A DNA stretch of 57,281 nt from Scedosporium boydii (taxonomy: Eukaryota; Ascomycota; Sordariomycetes; Microascales; Microascaceae), in contig NJFT01000248.1 of NCBI GenBank assembly GCA_002221725.1, positions 1 to 57,281 on the forward strand, written 5' to 3'. Below the pieces are notes generated by a model. It saw only the letters and a list, made by a program, of their open reading frames with translations, was not told the origin of the DNA and made no database searches. Each line of letters begins with the position of its first letter. Within the stretch, counting starts at the first letter, position 1. Positions 10,761 through 23,855 of this stretch are shown here, one piece after another. The translations under genes were made by a program, and so were the position numbers.

Positions 10761-13700
10761 GGCAGTCTTCTGCAGCTATGCCTGGATCGCAAGCGTTTGA
10801 GGCTCAACGTGTGTGCCAATATACACACCTTGTGGTTCAGCGACCTGAGTTATGCAAACGGAAGTTGACAGGTGCGCTCGAGACTCGTCAAACAAGTTAG
10901 AAAAAAAAAGATCGGTAGGTTCCACGACAGGCTTCTCGCAACGATAACCGGTCGAGTCGATGATGAAGCTTGCTACGAGAGGGGTGTGATGAAAGTCGAG
11001 TCGCAAAAAAGGGGATGCTATCGATAAGAGGGGAGAAATAGGAGAGCGTAGGAACAGGTGTGTGCCTACTTCGTAGGTATTTGTGCGTGTGGGCGTTTGT
11101 GTAAGTGGGTGTTCTGGTAAGGATTCGCGATGCGACTTAACGCGGCTGCTATTACATCTGTTCGCAGGCGGACCGGGTTTCGGCTGGTGCAAGATGCAAA
11201 TCCCCGGCATGCGTAGTGGGATGGTAAATCGGAAGAATGGCCAGATCGAGTCAATAATTGGCATTAATCATCCGGACTGGAGCATTGCGATTCAACACGG
11301 GAGTGTTGGCGGTTGTGCGGTGGAGTTGAGTTAGGAAAGTGTGTTTGTGTGTAGAGGGTGGACGCTGGCGGAAAGGCAGAGATTGGAGAAGATTTGAGGC
11401 TATTGAATGAGAGGTGTTACAGGGCCAAAGCTCGCCAAGTAAACAAAGCAGGTGAAAGAGTGAGGGGAGTTTGTCGGTCGGTCGTGGGCGGCGCTGGGTG
11501 ATGCCGCCTATGTTTTAGATGGAGGGTTGGCGAGGAAGCAAGCGAAAAACCAAAACAACCAGGCAGTTGAAAATGGGAGCGTCGCTGGACTGGCGGATGA
11601 AGACCAACAATGCAATGAAGAGCTTTCGTTTCGGGGGTCGGGCGGGTTAGGTAGAGGAATTGTCCACTCAATATCGGTGTTGACGATGGTTTTGAGACAT
11701 GTCGCAGCCCTCTAGGTGTAGTGAGAGAATGCGAGATGTTTTGGAAAAGAAACGTCGGTCTGCGATATCAGTCGTACGAAGTAATCGGACAAGACGTCAA
11801 AAGCTCGAGCTCTGAAAGCAACCAGTCGTCGTGGAGGACTCTGCAGCAAGATCGACGCTATGAACAATATTTTGGCTATTCTATGGTCAGGGGCAGGCGG
11901 GGTGGTGCTCGCTCGAACGGGTGTTGTCAGTGTCAACCCAGTGACGGTGTAAGAGAAGGAGATGATAATGTCAACAACACGCCGGCGTGAATGAGAGATC
12001 TCTGAGAGGTCAGATAGGGAATAAGACGGATCCCAATGAGCTACGAGATCGAGAGAAAATATTGCATTTCAGGTGAGGGAAGCATAAAAAGGGGGAAGGT
12101 GGGCGGAATCGAGTGGTGGAGGTTGTAAGAGCAGAAAGAGATCAATGATGCAGGGTGGAGAGGCTGTTAAGGATTTCCCAGAGGACTGGGTACGAGTTAA
12201 GCAAGGTTACTGCGAAGGCAAGGGGGGACGCGGGCGAGGATCCTCTCTGCTTGGAGGTGACGGAGGATTTCGTTTGGTCAGACCTCACGATACAAGCCCC
12301 AAGTCTTATTAGCTGGTGTTATTAGGAGCAGGGATATTAAGTGGGAAAACAGTCGGAGCAGGGGTCACCGTGGTCGTGTTGACGCAGCTAGACTTTGGTT
12401 CTAGGAGCAATTGAAGTTGATGCCTGAGGGTATCAGAGGAAGGTGAGGAGAGGGCGAGGAGGAAAGACGAGGGCGATGGTGATGGCGGTATTTCGCATTC
12501 AAATTTTTTCACGTTTTTTTCTTTTTTTCTTCTTCCCTCTCTTTACTTTTTTCTGACTTGCATCGACGTCGACGTCAACTACCAAAATTATTCAGCCTAG
12601 CAGCAGCCAGCCAAAGTCGGACCTGCTCTAAAAATATGCACGACTCCCAACATACCCCCCAGGTACATTATGTACAATGTATGCCACGAAGAGTCGCGCC
12701 TTCTGCTTCCTTCTCCCATGCTCACCCGAAGCCACCTTCCTCCCCTGATGCCCACTAGTACAGCCACTTCTCAGCGGTCGAGGCCGCCCTAAATTACTCT
12801 CTCGGAAGGCCCGTCTCGAAAACCACGCAGTAATTGTGATAATGCTCGGACGGGGAAGGAATTAGTCGCCTTTTCCCAGCGCGCCACCTGCACGAGGTAT
12901 TACTCGTACAGAGTTGTGCAGGGAAGGTCCTCCTTGCCAAAAAGAAAGGCCCCCGTCCGTCCTAGGATGGCCTAGCTCAGCCCACAACCGCCCGAACGGT
13001 AAAAGCTCTTCATCGGCCTGGGTTTTTCGGCGAGAAGACCCACGCATTACATCGTTACCAAATCCCATTTTGGGCTAGTTCTTCGAGCTGGCGCAACGGC
13101 ATTGTTTCGAAACTGAAAATTTTAGAAAGGATTGAGTTCCGGTCCGAGGCGAGCAGACGCTAGCTAAGGACGGAGTACCCTCTCGAAAAGGTTACAAGGA
13201 ATGGGTCAATTGGCGAGTTATGACGATCTCTATCCTAAATTTGTGTAGAGATCATTGAGGTAATTGGAAAGGATGCTACTATTCTTGTAAGTACGAAGTA
13301 TGATCGAGTCCCAAGTCCACGAGCGTTCGAAAGGGCACGAATGTGAGCACTTTTCCCACAAGTCGCTCCCAGAGAGAGGAGAGCTCCATGAAGCTGCAGG
13401 AATCTGGCTACTGCCGGATGCAGCCTCCTTCCAGTGCCGATTGCACGATCCTAGTGTCATCCGCCGACCCAGATCTTTCCAACTGTGCCAAGTGTCTGGA
13501 CTGTCAGATTCTGCCTTCAGACCAGTGGATGAGTACTTTGCGCTTTCCGAACCAAACTCTCATGATTGGTACCAAACTCCTCCATCTGCATTGTAGAATT
13601 CGTACGGCGGATGAAAATTTGGTTCCCAACGAGACCAAATCTTTGCGCAATTACAATTCGCTCCTCCCCGAAGTGACTCGTTACCCCTGTCGTCCTCCCG

Positions 13701-16700
13701 TTTTCCGTTTCCTGACAAGATGCCAGGTGGCTGACACCTAGTGTGGTTATCTAGCCAATAATATCGTTGATCCAACGTGACGGAACTAGGGGAGCCCTGT
13801 CGCCGGCTGCACCCAGAAGGCTCCCGCGCACCAAAGTGGGACAGGAGCGCCCCAGACGGGCCTTGGTGGTTCTCTCAAGTGCTCCTTGTACTTCGTACTT
13901 GCATGTACAGTTTTGAAGTACTTCGTACCCTCTCTTGCACAGCTCCTTACAGAGGGGAGAAAAGCACCCGCGTTCGATGAATCGATCACTCCCTGTAAAC
14001 CACTTCTCCTTTGATCTTGACCATGCTGAAAGTGAGACACACATCGTGCTGTTTCTCATCTGCTCAACGTGCTACCATAGCCCTGTCTCGTATGACAAGT
14101 TCTGGGCTCATGGTGAGCTTCAATTGATTTCTCCGAGCCGAGACGCCGAGACTGACGACGAGAAACAGAGGCGACTTCTTATTGAGCCCTCAGTGATGTG
14201 CCATCCTTCTCAAGTGCCCATCACATTCACATTCACACCAGGTCATAGCGGTGGGTGTAACACACCTTAAATCAAATTGTGAATCGACGAAGAAGAGCAT
14301 ATCAATCACCTCGCTAATCCCCCTGTCGTCGTCCATCCAGCATCCAGCAAAGATGGCTTAATTCCCGAGAAGTGCCCTTTGAGCACGGGGTGAACAGGAC
14401 TCCGGAGAGTTTCGGCATGTGCCATGATACGGAGCCATGGGTGCGTTGCAAGTCATGGAGAAGATCATCCACGATCTTTCCCTCAGACATGAGAGCAATC
14501 TTGGATCTGTCAACCACAATTACTGTAGAGCCTTTACAGGTACTTCGTACATCCTCAACAGCATTACTTCATGGTTCCCTGCCCCAGTTATTCCTCAAAG
14601 TCGGGGGGTAACTTCGCTCGCCTTCCCACTCGGCAGTCAAATGGAAAATGAAGCCCCGAGCGTTAGGTTCTCGGATTTTTATTAGTGTACTTCGTATTGG
14701 GAGACGACCGTATGGCACGACGCCATCCATCATCGTGGTGCTGAAACACCCTTTGTTAAATTAAATCTGACAAGGCTTCGAGCCTTAGCGTCTTCGCGAA
14801 GCTGTCACGACTTTACGCGAAATAGACGCGAGTTTGCCGATTCTTATCGCGAGTTCTATTCGCAGTTCGCAGTTCTCTTCCATTGGAAGCTCATTCTGCG
14901 CAGTGCTTCTCTCTGCTTCGTTGCTGGCGTTCGTGGACCACTCAGATATTCTCCGTTTGCCGACACCTGGCGATCTTTGGTTGATCCAGCCATTTCCCTC
15001 CTTCCATCCTCGACCGTGCACACCTGTCGGTTAAAGTGCAGACGATGTGCACCATAGGTCACAGCGTCTTGCATATTTTTTTTTTCTCCTCTACTAAGAA
15101 AAATATCTGCAAAAGCAAGAGGCCCAGCCCCATCCTGTCCTATGAGTGGCGGTGACCGTTGCAAACAAAAAGCTCTCATGCGAACGCATCCCGAGGTACT
15201 TGTGGGATCGTAGACATGCCCCTTTCAAGCCGTCTGTTCGCAAGGCCCGATGCTAAGACGGAGTCCATGAGAGATGCGCTAATAGGAAGGAGAGAATCCA
15301 GAGATCAAAAGCCCTCCGTCTGGGGCAGACCCGATTGGCGTCATGCGGAGTGTGCATCGAAATCAATTGATCCTTGTTGTAAGCTGCTGTCGTGCATGCT
15401 CTCCGAACGAATCAATCTATTGATGTCATATAAAAAGATGGCGGTGAAGTGGCGGCTCCGGTTTTTTTCATCTGTCCTTGCTTGTTTGCAAACTACAGGT
15501 TTCGCCGTCCTGCACTACGCAACTAATTCCTTTTTCTTCGATCGAGTTGGGAGTAGATTGCCAGTTCATCCTACGTAGTTGCATTCTCGTGTCTCAGTCC
15601 ACAGAGAAGTCACCTTTCTCTTTTTTCCTTGGTGTTAGTTCTCTGACAGGAACCGAATGATGTTGCCCTGGACTGCAGACGAAAATCTTCTCCTCCAAAA
15701 GCCAGGCTCACTATCTGCCGAGGTCGGCTCGACGTCTGTGCTTCGACGAAGCTCGCTCGAACGGGTGTATCGTCTTTTTCATTGATTATTTTTTAATCAA
15801 ACCCGGGTCACCGGTGATATCGAGTTCTTGATGTGACTCTCTTCCAATCTTTATCCCGTACCCTTCTCGAGAGGCCAAAGCGCGGAACGACGATCTGAAG
15901 CGAGATTAGGATCTTTTTAATCTTTCTTTCCTACTTCGTCGATATTCTGCTTCGTATTTACGATTAGATTCTAGAGTTCCAATTCGACCAGTGAAGCGAA
16001 AAGTCCGTGGCATTTGTCTTATTGTTAGTACAAACGGATCGAAATCTGAAGATGGCGGGGATGACGACTCGTGAGACACCGTGATGAGTTCTAGACTGAC
16101 TTGCCACTATCTCATTCTTCAACGTCGCCAAGAGGCCGTTGATTATCCTCAAGGAATGGCAGGACTGATGAGACACGGGATCCTGCAAACGGCCAGTCGA
16201 TTCCTCGTTGGACACGTCGTGGGTTGGAGAAGAGTTCCGAGACATGTGCCGCCTTCAGACATTGATGGAGGAGGAACGGGGGATCCCTCTCCTACGACTG
16301 GCTTGAACGAAAAAAGGTAAGAAAAAATAAGGACGAAAAAGATCAATACAAGATATTATAGTAGCAACAGAGATAAAAATGAAAGCTCAATGCGTTGACA
16401 CATAACGTTCAGATATCGATGGTCATCGAAAAAAGAAGGGCAAAAAGCTCACTCGCGGGTCGCTCTCAGGATCGAACTCCTGATTGTTTCCCACGAGCTA
16501 CGAAAATTGCAATTTTCTAACCTTCTGAGCACTCCAACTGACCACTTGGCCACTGGTCGTAGTGTCGCCACTACTTGAGCTGCTCGGTTAGAAGTTGCCT
16601 TGAACTCATATATAAAGCATATGGCCGAGGCCGAGTGTGACGAGGAAGGTGCGGAGGGATACCGGCGCCTTCCACAGAACCCAGCCTCGTTCTGGACGCC

Positions 16701-17276
16701 TGCTCTGTGGTGTAAACACGCCGTAGGAACTTCAGGCTAGTTTCCATTACGTAGGACCGAAATCCAGAGAGGGCCTCGCCAGGGGAAGTGGATGAAGGAC
16801 TGTGAGAGTGCCTGGAAGTCAGAAAGGGGCTCGCGGGTTCCTTCGAAAGAGCGTATCACGTCTGTAACTCATCCAGACTGCCTAGGCCCATCTAATTATG
16901 GCCTGCCCCAAAGATTAACAAGTGATTGACGTGGTCGTAAGGTAGGGGAAGATGCGTTTGAGGTCATCAACGAGCATCCCAAGCATCTCCCGGCGATGGG
17001 CGAGCGAATCAATAGCACTACTTCGTAACGCATATCCAGTAGGCGACCATCCTCAAATCTCGCTTTCGGGCTAAAGATATCATACGCTAAGAGGTCAAAG
17101 TATGTACAATTGTGAAGGCACCCGACTACCTCTGTCAACGGAAAAAAGGAGAATACAACCGCTAACGCCAATGCCAGCCTGTTTCCCAAAAAAAGGTTCA
17201 CACTTCATGACAGCACACGAAAACATGGTGAGAAATGGAGGGAAGGAGGAAAAGAAAAGGAGAGAGACAACACCAT
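10761..17276. other. 6.5-kb gene-poor region with a Pol III-like unit
   Basis: I find no supported protein gene; open frames are short and not protein-like. The left end is the long leader/promoter of the centrosomin-motif gene. A pyrimidine tract lies at about 12510-12555. Eight copies of the TACTTCGTA word fall here. The tRNA-like A-box/B-box unit at 16442-16570 is the only feature that looks transcribed. An 18-bp exact direct repeat occurs at 11907 and 15751. Confidence 0.5.
16442..16570 (-). ncRNA. tRNA-like Pol III unit (pseudo-tRNA, SINE-like or novel ncRNA)
   Basis: On the minus strand there is an A-box-like TGGCCAAGTGG (16542-16552), a B-box-like GTTCGATCC (16469-16477) and a TTTTT stop run (16442-16446). 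A TATATAAA-type sequence lies about 45 bp upstream (near 16608). The A-B spacing of about 84 nt is long, as in a Ser/Leu tRNA with an intron, but I cannot form a 7-bp acceptor stem. The putative T stem TCAGG/CCTGA encloses 8 rather than 7 loop bases. Other helices are clear: GACCA/TGGTC across the A box, the perfect palindrome at 16502-16517, and CTCGTGGG/CCCGCGAG enclosing the T arm. Best read as a degenerate tRNA or a tRNA-derived Pol III transcript. Confidence 0.4.
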
Positions 17277-18879
17277 CTACAGCTCCTCTTCAAAGATAAA
17301 CTCCTCCTCGCTACCATCGTCACCTCCCTCAGCTTTCTCAGCCCCTTCTCCGTCCTTGCCATCTTCTTCTTCATCTACATCCACAATTCCCCGAATCTCC
17401 CTATCACCACCCGCAACTTCCACAACCTCGAGCCTCCAGGCCCTATCGCCCGCCAGCTTCTGGAGCTCCTTCCTCATATCCTCGACGAGACTAGGGTTTA
17501 AATCCATAGCCTTGAGCTCCTCCTCAGTGAGGCCAGAGTACTTCGCGCCTTCCTCTACGCTCGTGCGACTGGCGAGGATATCGACCTGACGCTTCCCCTT
17601 GCGCCGCCCGGTTGCGAAGCTGCGCGGCACCTCTAGACTGACGGATGAAACTCCTTCACCATCTGAGGCGAGGATGTTGTGGCCACCGACAATGATGCCG
17701 CCGACTACGGGAGGGTGGTGAAGAGGGTTGGAGCCGAGGATGCTACCTTTGGGACCCTCGAGGTGGGCATTGGTCATGGCATCGACGGCCTTGGGGGAGT
17801 AGGAGTCTATGTCCTCCAGGGTTAGGATGGGTCGGCATGTGATGGGGTTAGCCGTAGATTCTTGCGGTGGTAGAAAGGCGACATCGCTGCAGAGGAGCGG
17901 CGTGTTGACTAGCATCAAGTATGCACAAGTAGTGACCTCCTTGACCCAGGCAATCCGCTCGGATTTCATCGACGGGGCGCAGTGGTATTGTACCTCTATC
18001 GTGCGCTCGCGTCCCGTCAGGTCGCAGATAGTGCCGGCTCCCATCTTCTGAACCAGATATCTCTGGTCACCCTTGACTTGCAGCTCCGCGTTTGGCGGCT
18101 GCGACGAGCCCTGCGCGTTGGCGTTGGCAGCGGCGTCCTGTTGTTGCTGCTGCTGCTTTTTGCTCTTCGATTTCTTCTCAGATTCTGAGCCGGGGACTCG
18201 GCCAAGAACGTACGCCACCGTATCAGGGTCTTGTATAGGCGGCCGTCCGTTTGGTATATGCGGAAGCGCATGATATTGCACAATATCCTGGCCATAACAG
18301 AACCTATAGCTCCACCATCCGTCAATGTGGTGGAGACACTGACCATCGAGAGGCTTTAGAAGCTCCCATCCACGCTCAGACGCCCTGGCCAGCTCTTTCG
18401 CCTCCTCCGCCTTGGCGAGGTCCGCCGCCGTTTGATTGTCGGCTTGCGAATCCTCAAGAATTGGTATCGAACATAAGTACTTGTTCGGCGGCATGTTCAT
18501 GATCTCATAGTTGACTTTGGAGTCCGATTGGTCGCCTTCACTGCCCGGCCGCTCGCCGTCCGCGAATGAGTGGAATCTCTGGGCTAGGTCTGATTGGGAG
18601 GAGAAGTCGGCGCTGTATGTGGCGTGGGCGTTCGCGTGGTCAACGAGCGACTGGGCATCGTGTTCGGATATAAAGTTGTCGGAGAATATCACATCGAACT
18701 ATTTCTCGTCGTCAGTTCACCACGCCAATGGAACTAGGATTTGGTGAGCCTCAAAAGAGGCATGGTTAGAGTCCACAAACCTGGGGGTAGGCAAATATGT
18801 CCTCGTGGATGCTAAACGTTCGTTGACGAGCTAGGCACTGCTGGGCTAGCACCAGCAAGGGGAGGCTAAGACGGCGCAT
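17277..18879 (-). CDS. YOS9: OS-9/Yos9 ER-associated degradation lectin
   Basis: Two exons, complement join(17277..18698, 18781..18879), 506 aa; 82-nt intron (GTTTGT...AATAG). Exon 1 encodes a signal peptide (MRRLSLPLLVLAQQCLA) and the start of the conserved N-terminal region (EDIFAYPQ joined to FDVIFSDNFISE). The MRH (mannose-6-phosphate receptor homology) domain is visible from about residue 154: C-LHHIDGWWSYRFCYG with the paired Trp at about 161-162, and later GRERTIEVQYHC. Yos9 recognises trimmed N-glycans on misfolded proteins in the ER lumen and delivers them to the Hrd1 ligase. A Gln/Lys-rich linker interrupts the MRH domain at about 180-205. The tail is very acidic and ends FIFEEEL rather than a canonical HDEL, so retention may depend on partners. 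Confidence 0.92.
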
Positions 18880-21800
18880 TGTGCCGTTGACCGTCGTTCC
18901 TAGCTTTGCATGAAGGTAAAAATGGTCGAGTAGTGGGTGTATACTGGCTCTCCCTTCGCCTCCTTTCTAAAGTTGATTGTGAAGGAGACGGGATCGCGAC
19001 TTCATGATCCGCAAGTTCGTACCATTCTCACCTACAGTTGGCGATGCAGGTACATCCCACGTCAGTGGGAAAGCTGGCATCTTTCCAAGCTGGATGAGCC
19101 GAGAATCTGCCGTATTCAAAGCTCACTGCTGCCGATTTTGTGTCAAAAAATTCTTAGTCATCTTACGTACCAGTTGGAATTTACAATGTACAATTGTAAG
19201 AAGTTGGGCTTCATTGGCAATTCCGGGGGCCTTAAATTCCAGGACGTCGTAGTTTTCCAATCATCAAGAAACATCAATTTACGAAGTAATTCGTGGGCAC
19301 ATTGTTTAGAGAATTCCATCCGCGACATACCGAGGTGTAGTTCCGGCCCAAGTATATGATACCAATCCTGTCCTTCCCAAGAAGTGCAATCAACAGGGCC
19401 TCATTGCGACCCAAACTCTTGCTCGACAATTCGACCTCGGTGAGGCATCAATAGGCACCGGGCGTTGCTCTTCTCATGCGAGCCTGGTGTGTGTCACACC
19501 AAGCCTGCCCTCGCCGAACAAAAAAAAAAGTGTAAAAAGTAAGCTGAAGGTGGAAAGGCAACTTTTGAAGCAGTATGGCGCGAATTATTGGTTCCGAAAC
19601 CTAAGAAGTTAGGCGGCCCTTTGCATCTGCATGAGATGGCTCTCAGGAATGGGCTGTGCTATGCGGTCTGGATGTTTACAAAGTAGAAATTTCGTTTTGT
19701 AGACTTGAGAGCAATATTGCACATCTGGGCACATCACCCGATGGCATCTGAAATTTGTTACTGGATTGGGGAATTGCAAACTTCGAAATGGCGAGGATCT
19801 GAAGGCGCGGGATTCATCAGGGTTTCAGCCAACCATCAGACTCAAAGAGCAAGGGACGGGACACTGATGGTGGTGAGGAACGGGATTCAAATCAACTCAG
19901 CTTACATTTGATGTTTTATGGCACTATATCCACCCTCTCAAATCGTACACCTGTGCGTAACCGACTCTAAAAGCGATGACGACGTCCTTGGGCGCGGGCG
20001 AGTTTGTTTCTACGGGCGCATGTTTTGGCAGTGGGGGTGGCAAGAGGATGAGTGAAGAGTTTACGAAGCAGCAAAGAATCAAGCCATAGTTTGCGGGGGG
20101 AGACCCCGAGGCTCTTCACGAGGCATTCTGGCCTTCTTACGGAAGTGTCTAGTACAATCTGGTGCATCTTCAAGCCTGGATGGTGTATGACGTACTGATG
20201 CCAGCAATTTCGTAAGCTTCTTGGGCAACGATGATGGGTCTCTTGTATGCGGAGCACTTGGGCGGCTGGGCAGATTCATGTCTCGTTCACCACGGCTTGT
20301 TTCTGGGCCTCAAACAGCTACAAAACCCATCTGCCGGGTGCTTGTCGGTGACCAAGTTGAGATCACCGTTGTGCTGATGAAGGAAGAGGTGCCTAAGCTT
20401 ATCCAGCATGCAATCGCGGCAGAGCACATCGCGACGGGTCGGGTTAAGGGGTGGATTCAAGCATCATTCAAGGCATTTTCTTCAGTCTTAGTCTCTGGAG
20501 GCAGGGTAAACTACGAAGTAGAATGGTACAGTGCTCACCTGGGGATGTGTCGGGGTAGTGGATGAGGATGCCAGAGAGTGCGCGATTAAGATGCAACATA
20601 GCGCTGTGTTCTGTAGTGACCAATGGGACGACATACAAAGCAGTATTGAGGTCCGGCAAGTCTAGGACTTTGGACAACTAGTCAACGCAGAACGAGTAAG
20701 ACGGACCAATGCAGGCGAGTCTACGGGCGCACAGAGGGACGGATGGGTGCGTGACCACGACTCTGGAAGGATCAAGTTCGGTCCTGCAACAGGAGCGTAG
20801 GATACTTGTGGCAGAGGGAATAAACGGGAGAAGCGTGGGCGGCGGGTTAATTTTCAATGATGGATGGGTGGGATGGGTCGCGTCCGCCTCATTCTTGGAG
20901 AGCGCTTCGTAGCCAATCGATTTTGGGAGACCGAAACTGCCAGCTCAGAGCCAGGGCGAACTGGTCCATCGAATCCGATGCAACAATGGACGCGATTGAC
21001 GATTATGTAATGGTGCACCCTCTTGGATCTGGCGACGGACAATTGGACCTTGGCATTCCCTTTGTCTGCTTCTTGCAAGGCGGTTTCGGTGACCTGCTTC
21101 CGATGCACAGTTGGGCAACGCTCGCTGGATTGCTTAGGACAGGACAAGAGTACATGCCACTAGCCAACGATGCACAAGCACAGCCCCCGAAGGAATATTG
21201 AACGTTGCCAACTTGAGGCCCTTTTCTTCCGATTAGACCTTCGGGTCGAGCCAGCCTCCAGGACTTTGGAGTTTAGTTTGTCCCAATTTGTGTGATCTAA
21301 TAAATGCCCATTCAGGTGAGGAGCTGCACACGGCGAGGATCTAATTGGAGATGTTGATCTGTGTTATGACAATTACCCTTCCAATGCTGGAGATCAAAAA
21401 CCAGATCCATTACGATGACTGTCACAAGTACCGACATACTTGCACATATACAAAGACAGATACAGAGACGATATGAAGCCTGGCCAGAAACAGTAAAAAC
21501 TTCACCGGACGGGCTCCGCCAGCGATCATTATACATACGGAGTCGAGGATGTGAATCAGTGATGCATGATATGGAAGTGCAGAGAGCGTTTTCCAATCGG
21601 AGGAGGGGATGAAGAATAATATGCCGGGCGTGGCTCATGAGAGGATGCTAGGAAAGAAGAAGCAATGTGTGATACATCAATGCAGCACGTTTGCGCAAAC
21701 AAGCCAGCGCAGGACCAGCCAGTTAGATTGGGAATGCTTCCCCGTTACCCTTACCACCAGCCTGCCGGCATTGGCACCGGCTTTCCGGGGACGCATCAAC

Positions 21801-23855
21801 AAGGGACTGTCGTCATCGATTTGGGCTCCTGAGGCTTGGGGGGTCCCACACCAATACGAATACCAATACCGAAAGCCAATGCTGTCCATCCGATGCCAGC
21901 GCTAGGAATCGACTTGGAAGTTTCCACTTTCGAATTCCAACACATCAATAGGAAGGAGGGTGGCTTTGCGTCGGAGAAAGAGGGTGTGCAATCAAAGCAT
22001 CAATTGGGTCTTTCTTTTGCTCCACCTTTAGTGTCCCTGATAATGCCCACATCGTTAACGATCAAAGACGATCGAGTCGGTGGAGATTTCAGCAACAATA
22101 CTTTGTTTCATCCATGAAGTAGTTTAGACGGTTGATCTCTCGTGAATCGCAGGACTCGTCTCAAAGCAGTCGAGGCAATGGGTACTGTACTCAATGCGCC
22201 AGACGACATTGCAGTCGTATTTCGAAAGCTGAGTCCTGGGACTACAATACTTGTCCAGCAAAAGCAAAGGTTGGGGGACAGCCTGGCTGGCGGTACGAAC
22301 ATCGAAATATTGCCCTCCCAAACACCAGACCCAAAACGCCAGGTCACCCGCTGATTTGGCCAGGGTGTCGTTCCGGGCATGGTGGTTCGGCTCGCCTCTC
22401 AGCTCCTAGAAATCTCATATTCTGGCCTGGGCGAGGGGGATTGCACTTTTGCGCTATTCGCTCCTTGTACTTTACAAACATGAAGGTTTTTGAGGAAGCG
22501 AAAGCGACCAAGGTACTTCCACAATTACACTCGACTCTGAGTCTGTCAATTGATCTCAACTCGGTAGCATCAGGGAGCTCGCAACTTATTAGAATTTCTC
22601 CGTACAGTTAACGCCCAGTCTTGGTACCTGGCACTGTGAATGGCATCCACGAACAACCAGCTTACCCTTTGTACTACACGCCAGGGGACTCGAGGTGTCT
22701 CCTTTTCGAAAACTACCGATGCGTGGTCGGTGTCCAGTCCTGGAATACACTAGATTCCTTCGGTGGAGTCTGGATTAGCCTAACCACCAGTCGATGTTCC
22801 GCGTCTTCCGTGTCTTTCCCCAGCTTTCTCAAGCCGCCTGGGTGCATCAGGCTGGCTGTGCCGACTCTCCAGTGCGTTAGTGGATTTGTCCCAAACCCCA
22901 AGGAAGGACTTCCAAGTCTCTCGTCGTGCCGAGTTGTACGTGCATGCGCAGGTGTACGTTGCAGTCCCACGCCGGCTCTAGTTTGGGTGGTGAGGTGGTA
23001 GTTGAGTTCCTGGAGAGAGTCCCTGTACTCCGTACCCCGTACCTTAAACTGCCCACATCGAACTATCAAATGTGAACGTCTTGTTGTCTTATCGTCTCAT
23101 CGCTCTTGTCGTGTCGTGTCGTCGAGAAGCCAAAGTATCTTGTACTCATGCCCTCTCCTGTCCTACCCAGGAAGGGGCGAGGTACGAAGTACGTGAGTAC
23201 TCGTGAACTTGTGTCATAACTTGTGTCCTCGTGTACTTCGTACTTCGTACTTTCTTCCCACGCACTTCCAAGCCTGATCACCCTCACCTCACCCTCACTC
23301 AACCACCCTGTCTGCCTGCATTGGGGGGTCACTTGGCGACGCCTCACTTTTTTTGACTGGCTCTCACTTTGCGAACCATTTTCCAGCGTCTTTGATTTCC
23401 TATTAATCCCATCTTTCCTCCCGTTCATTTCATCTTTCCATTTGTACTTTTCGTGAGCAATTGTTGAATTACATCTTCAACACTACATATAGTTCCGAGC
23501 GAATCTAGTCGAGATCGCTTCTCTCGATCAACGAGGGAAGTTGTTTTATTTCTGCGTTTCTTGGATCTTATTTTTATTCCTTTCCCACCCGATCTGATTT
23601 CCCACCTGACCCGACAAGGTGCCCGACGTTGGGTCGTTGGGTTAATAAGTCAGAACATTTCTCGACGTTGTTGTCCTGCGACATCCACTCAGAGTAGAAG
23701 CCTAAGGAGGATTTCAGTCTTCTCATACCACCAGGCTTCTTCTTCACTCGCGACCGACGCCACCACCTACCAGTCTTCGTCGGGCTGGCGGACTCATCTC
23801 GCTTTCTCTCACCGTCATTTATAGCTAGACCACGGCACTTCCTGGGGAATCGCCT
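18880..23855. other. 5-kb divergent intergenic region
   Basis: No supported gene. It separates the 5' ends of YOS9 and the zinc-finger gene. Two frames (20221-20565 and 20857-21201) are moderately protein-like but lack good starts, splice partners or recognisable motifs. Five copies of the TACTTCGTA word occur here, three of them within 23183-23249, and a TACTCCGTA variant at 23026. The final ~400 bp are pyrimidine-rich and probably form the leader of the gene at 23856. Confidence 0.5.

Noticed and set aside
10776..11264. 162-residue minus-strand frame upstream of the centrosomin-motif gene
   Set aside because: Pro/Ser/Leu-rich without motifs, and it sits in the probable leader; no splice link to the main gene was found.
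20221..21201. Two plus-strand frames in the YOS9 to zinc-finger gap
   Set aside because: They look moderately protein-like but begin at non-ATG or weak starts, carry no motif, and cannot be joined by a clear intron.
22132..22611. 159-residue plus-strand frame
   Set aside because: Composition rich in Arg, Ser, Gly and Cys without pattern; an equally open frame overlaps it.
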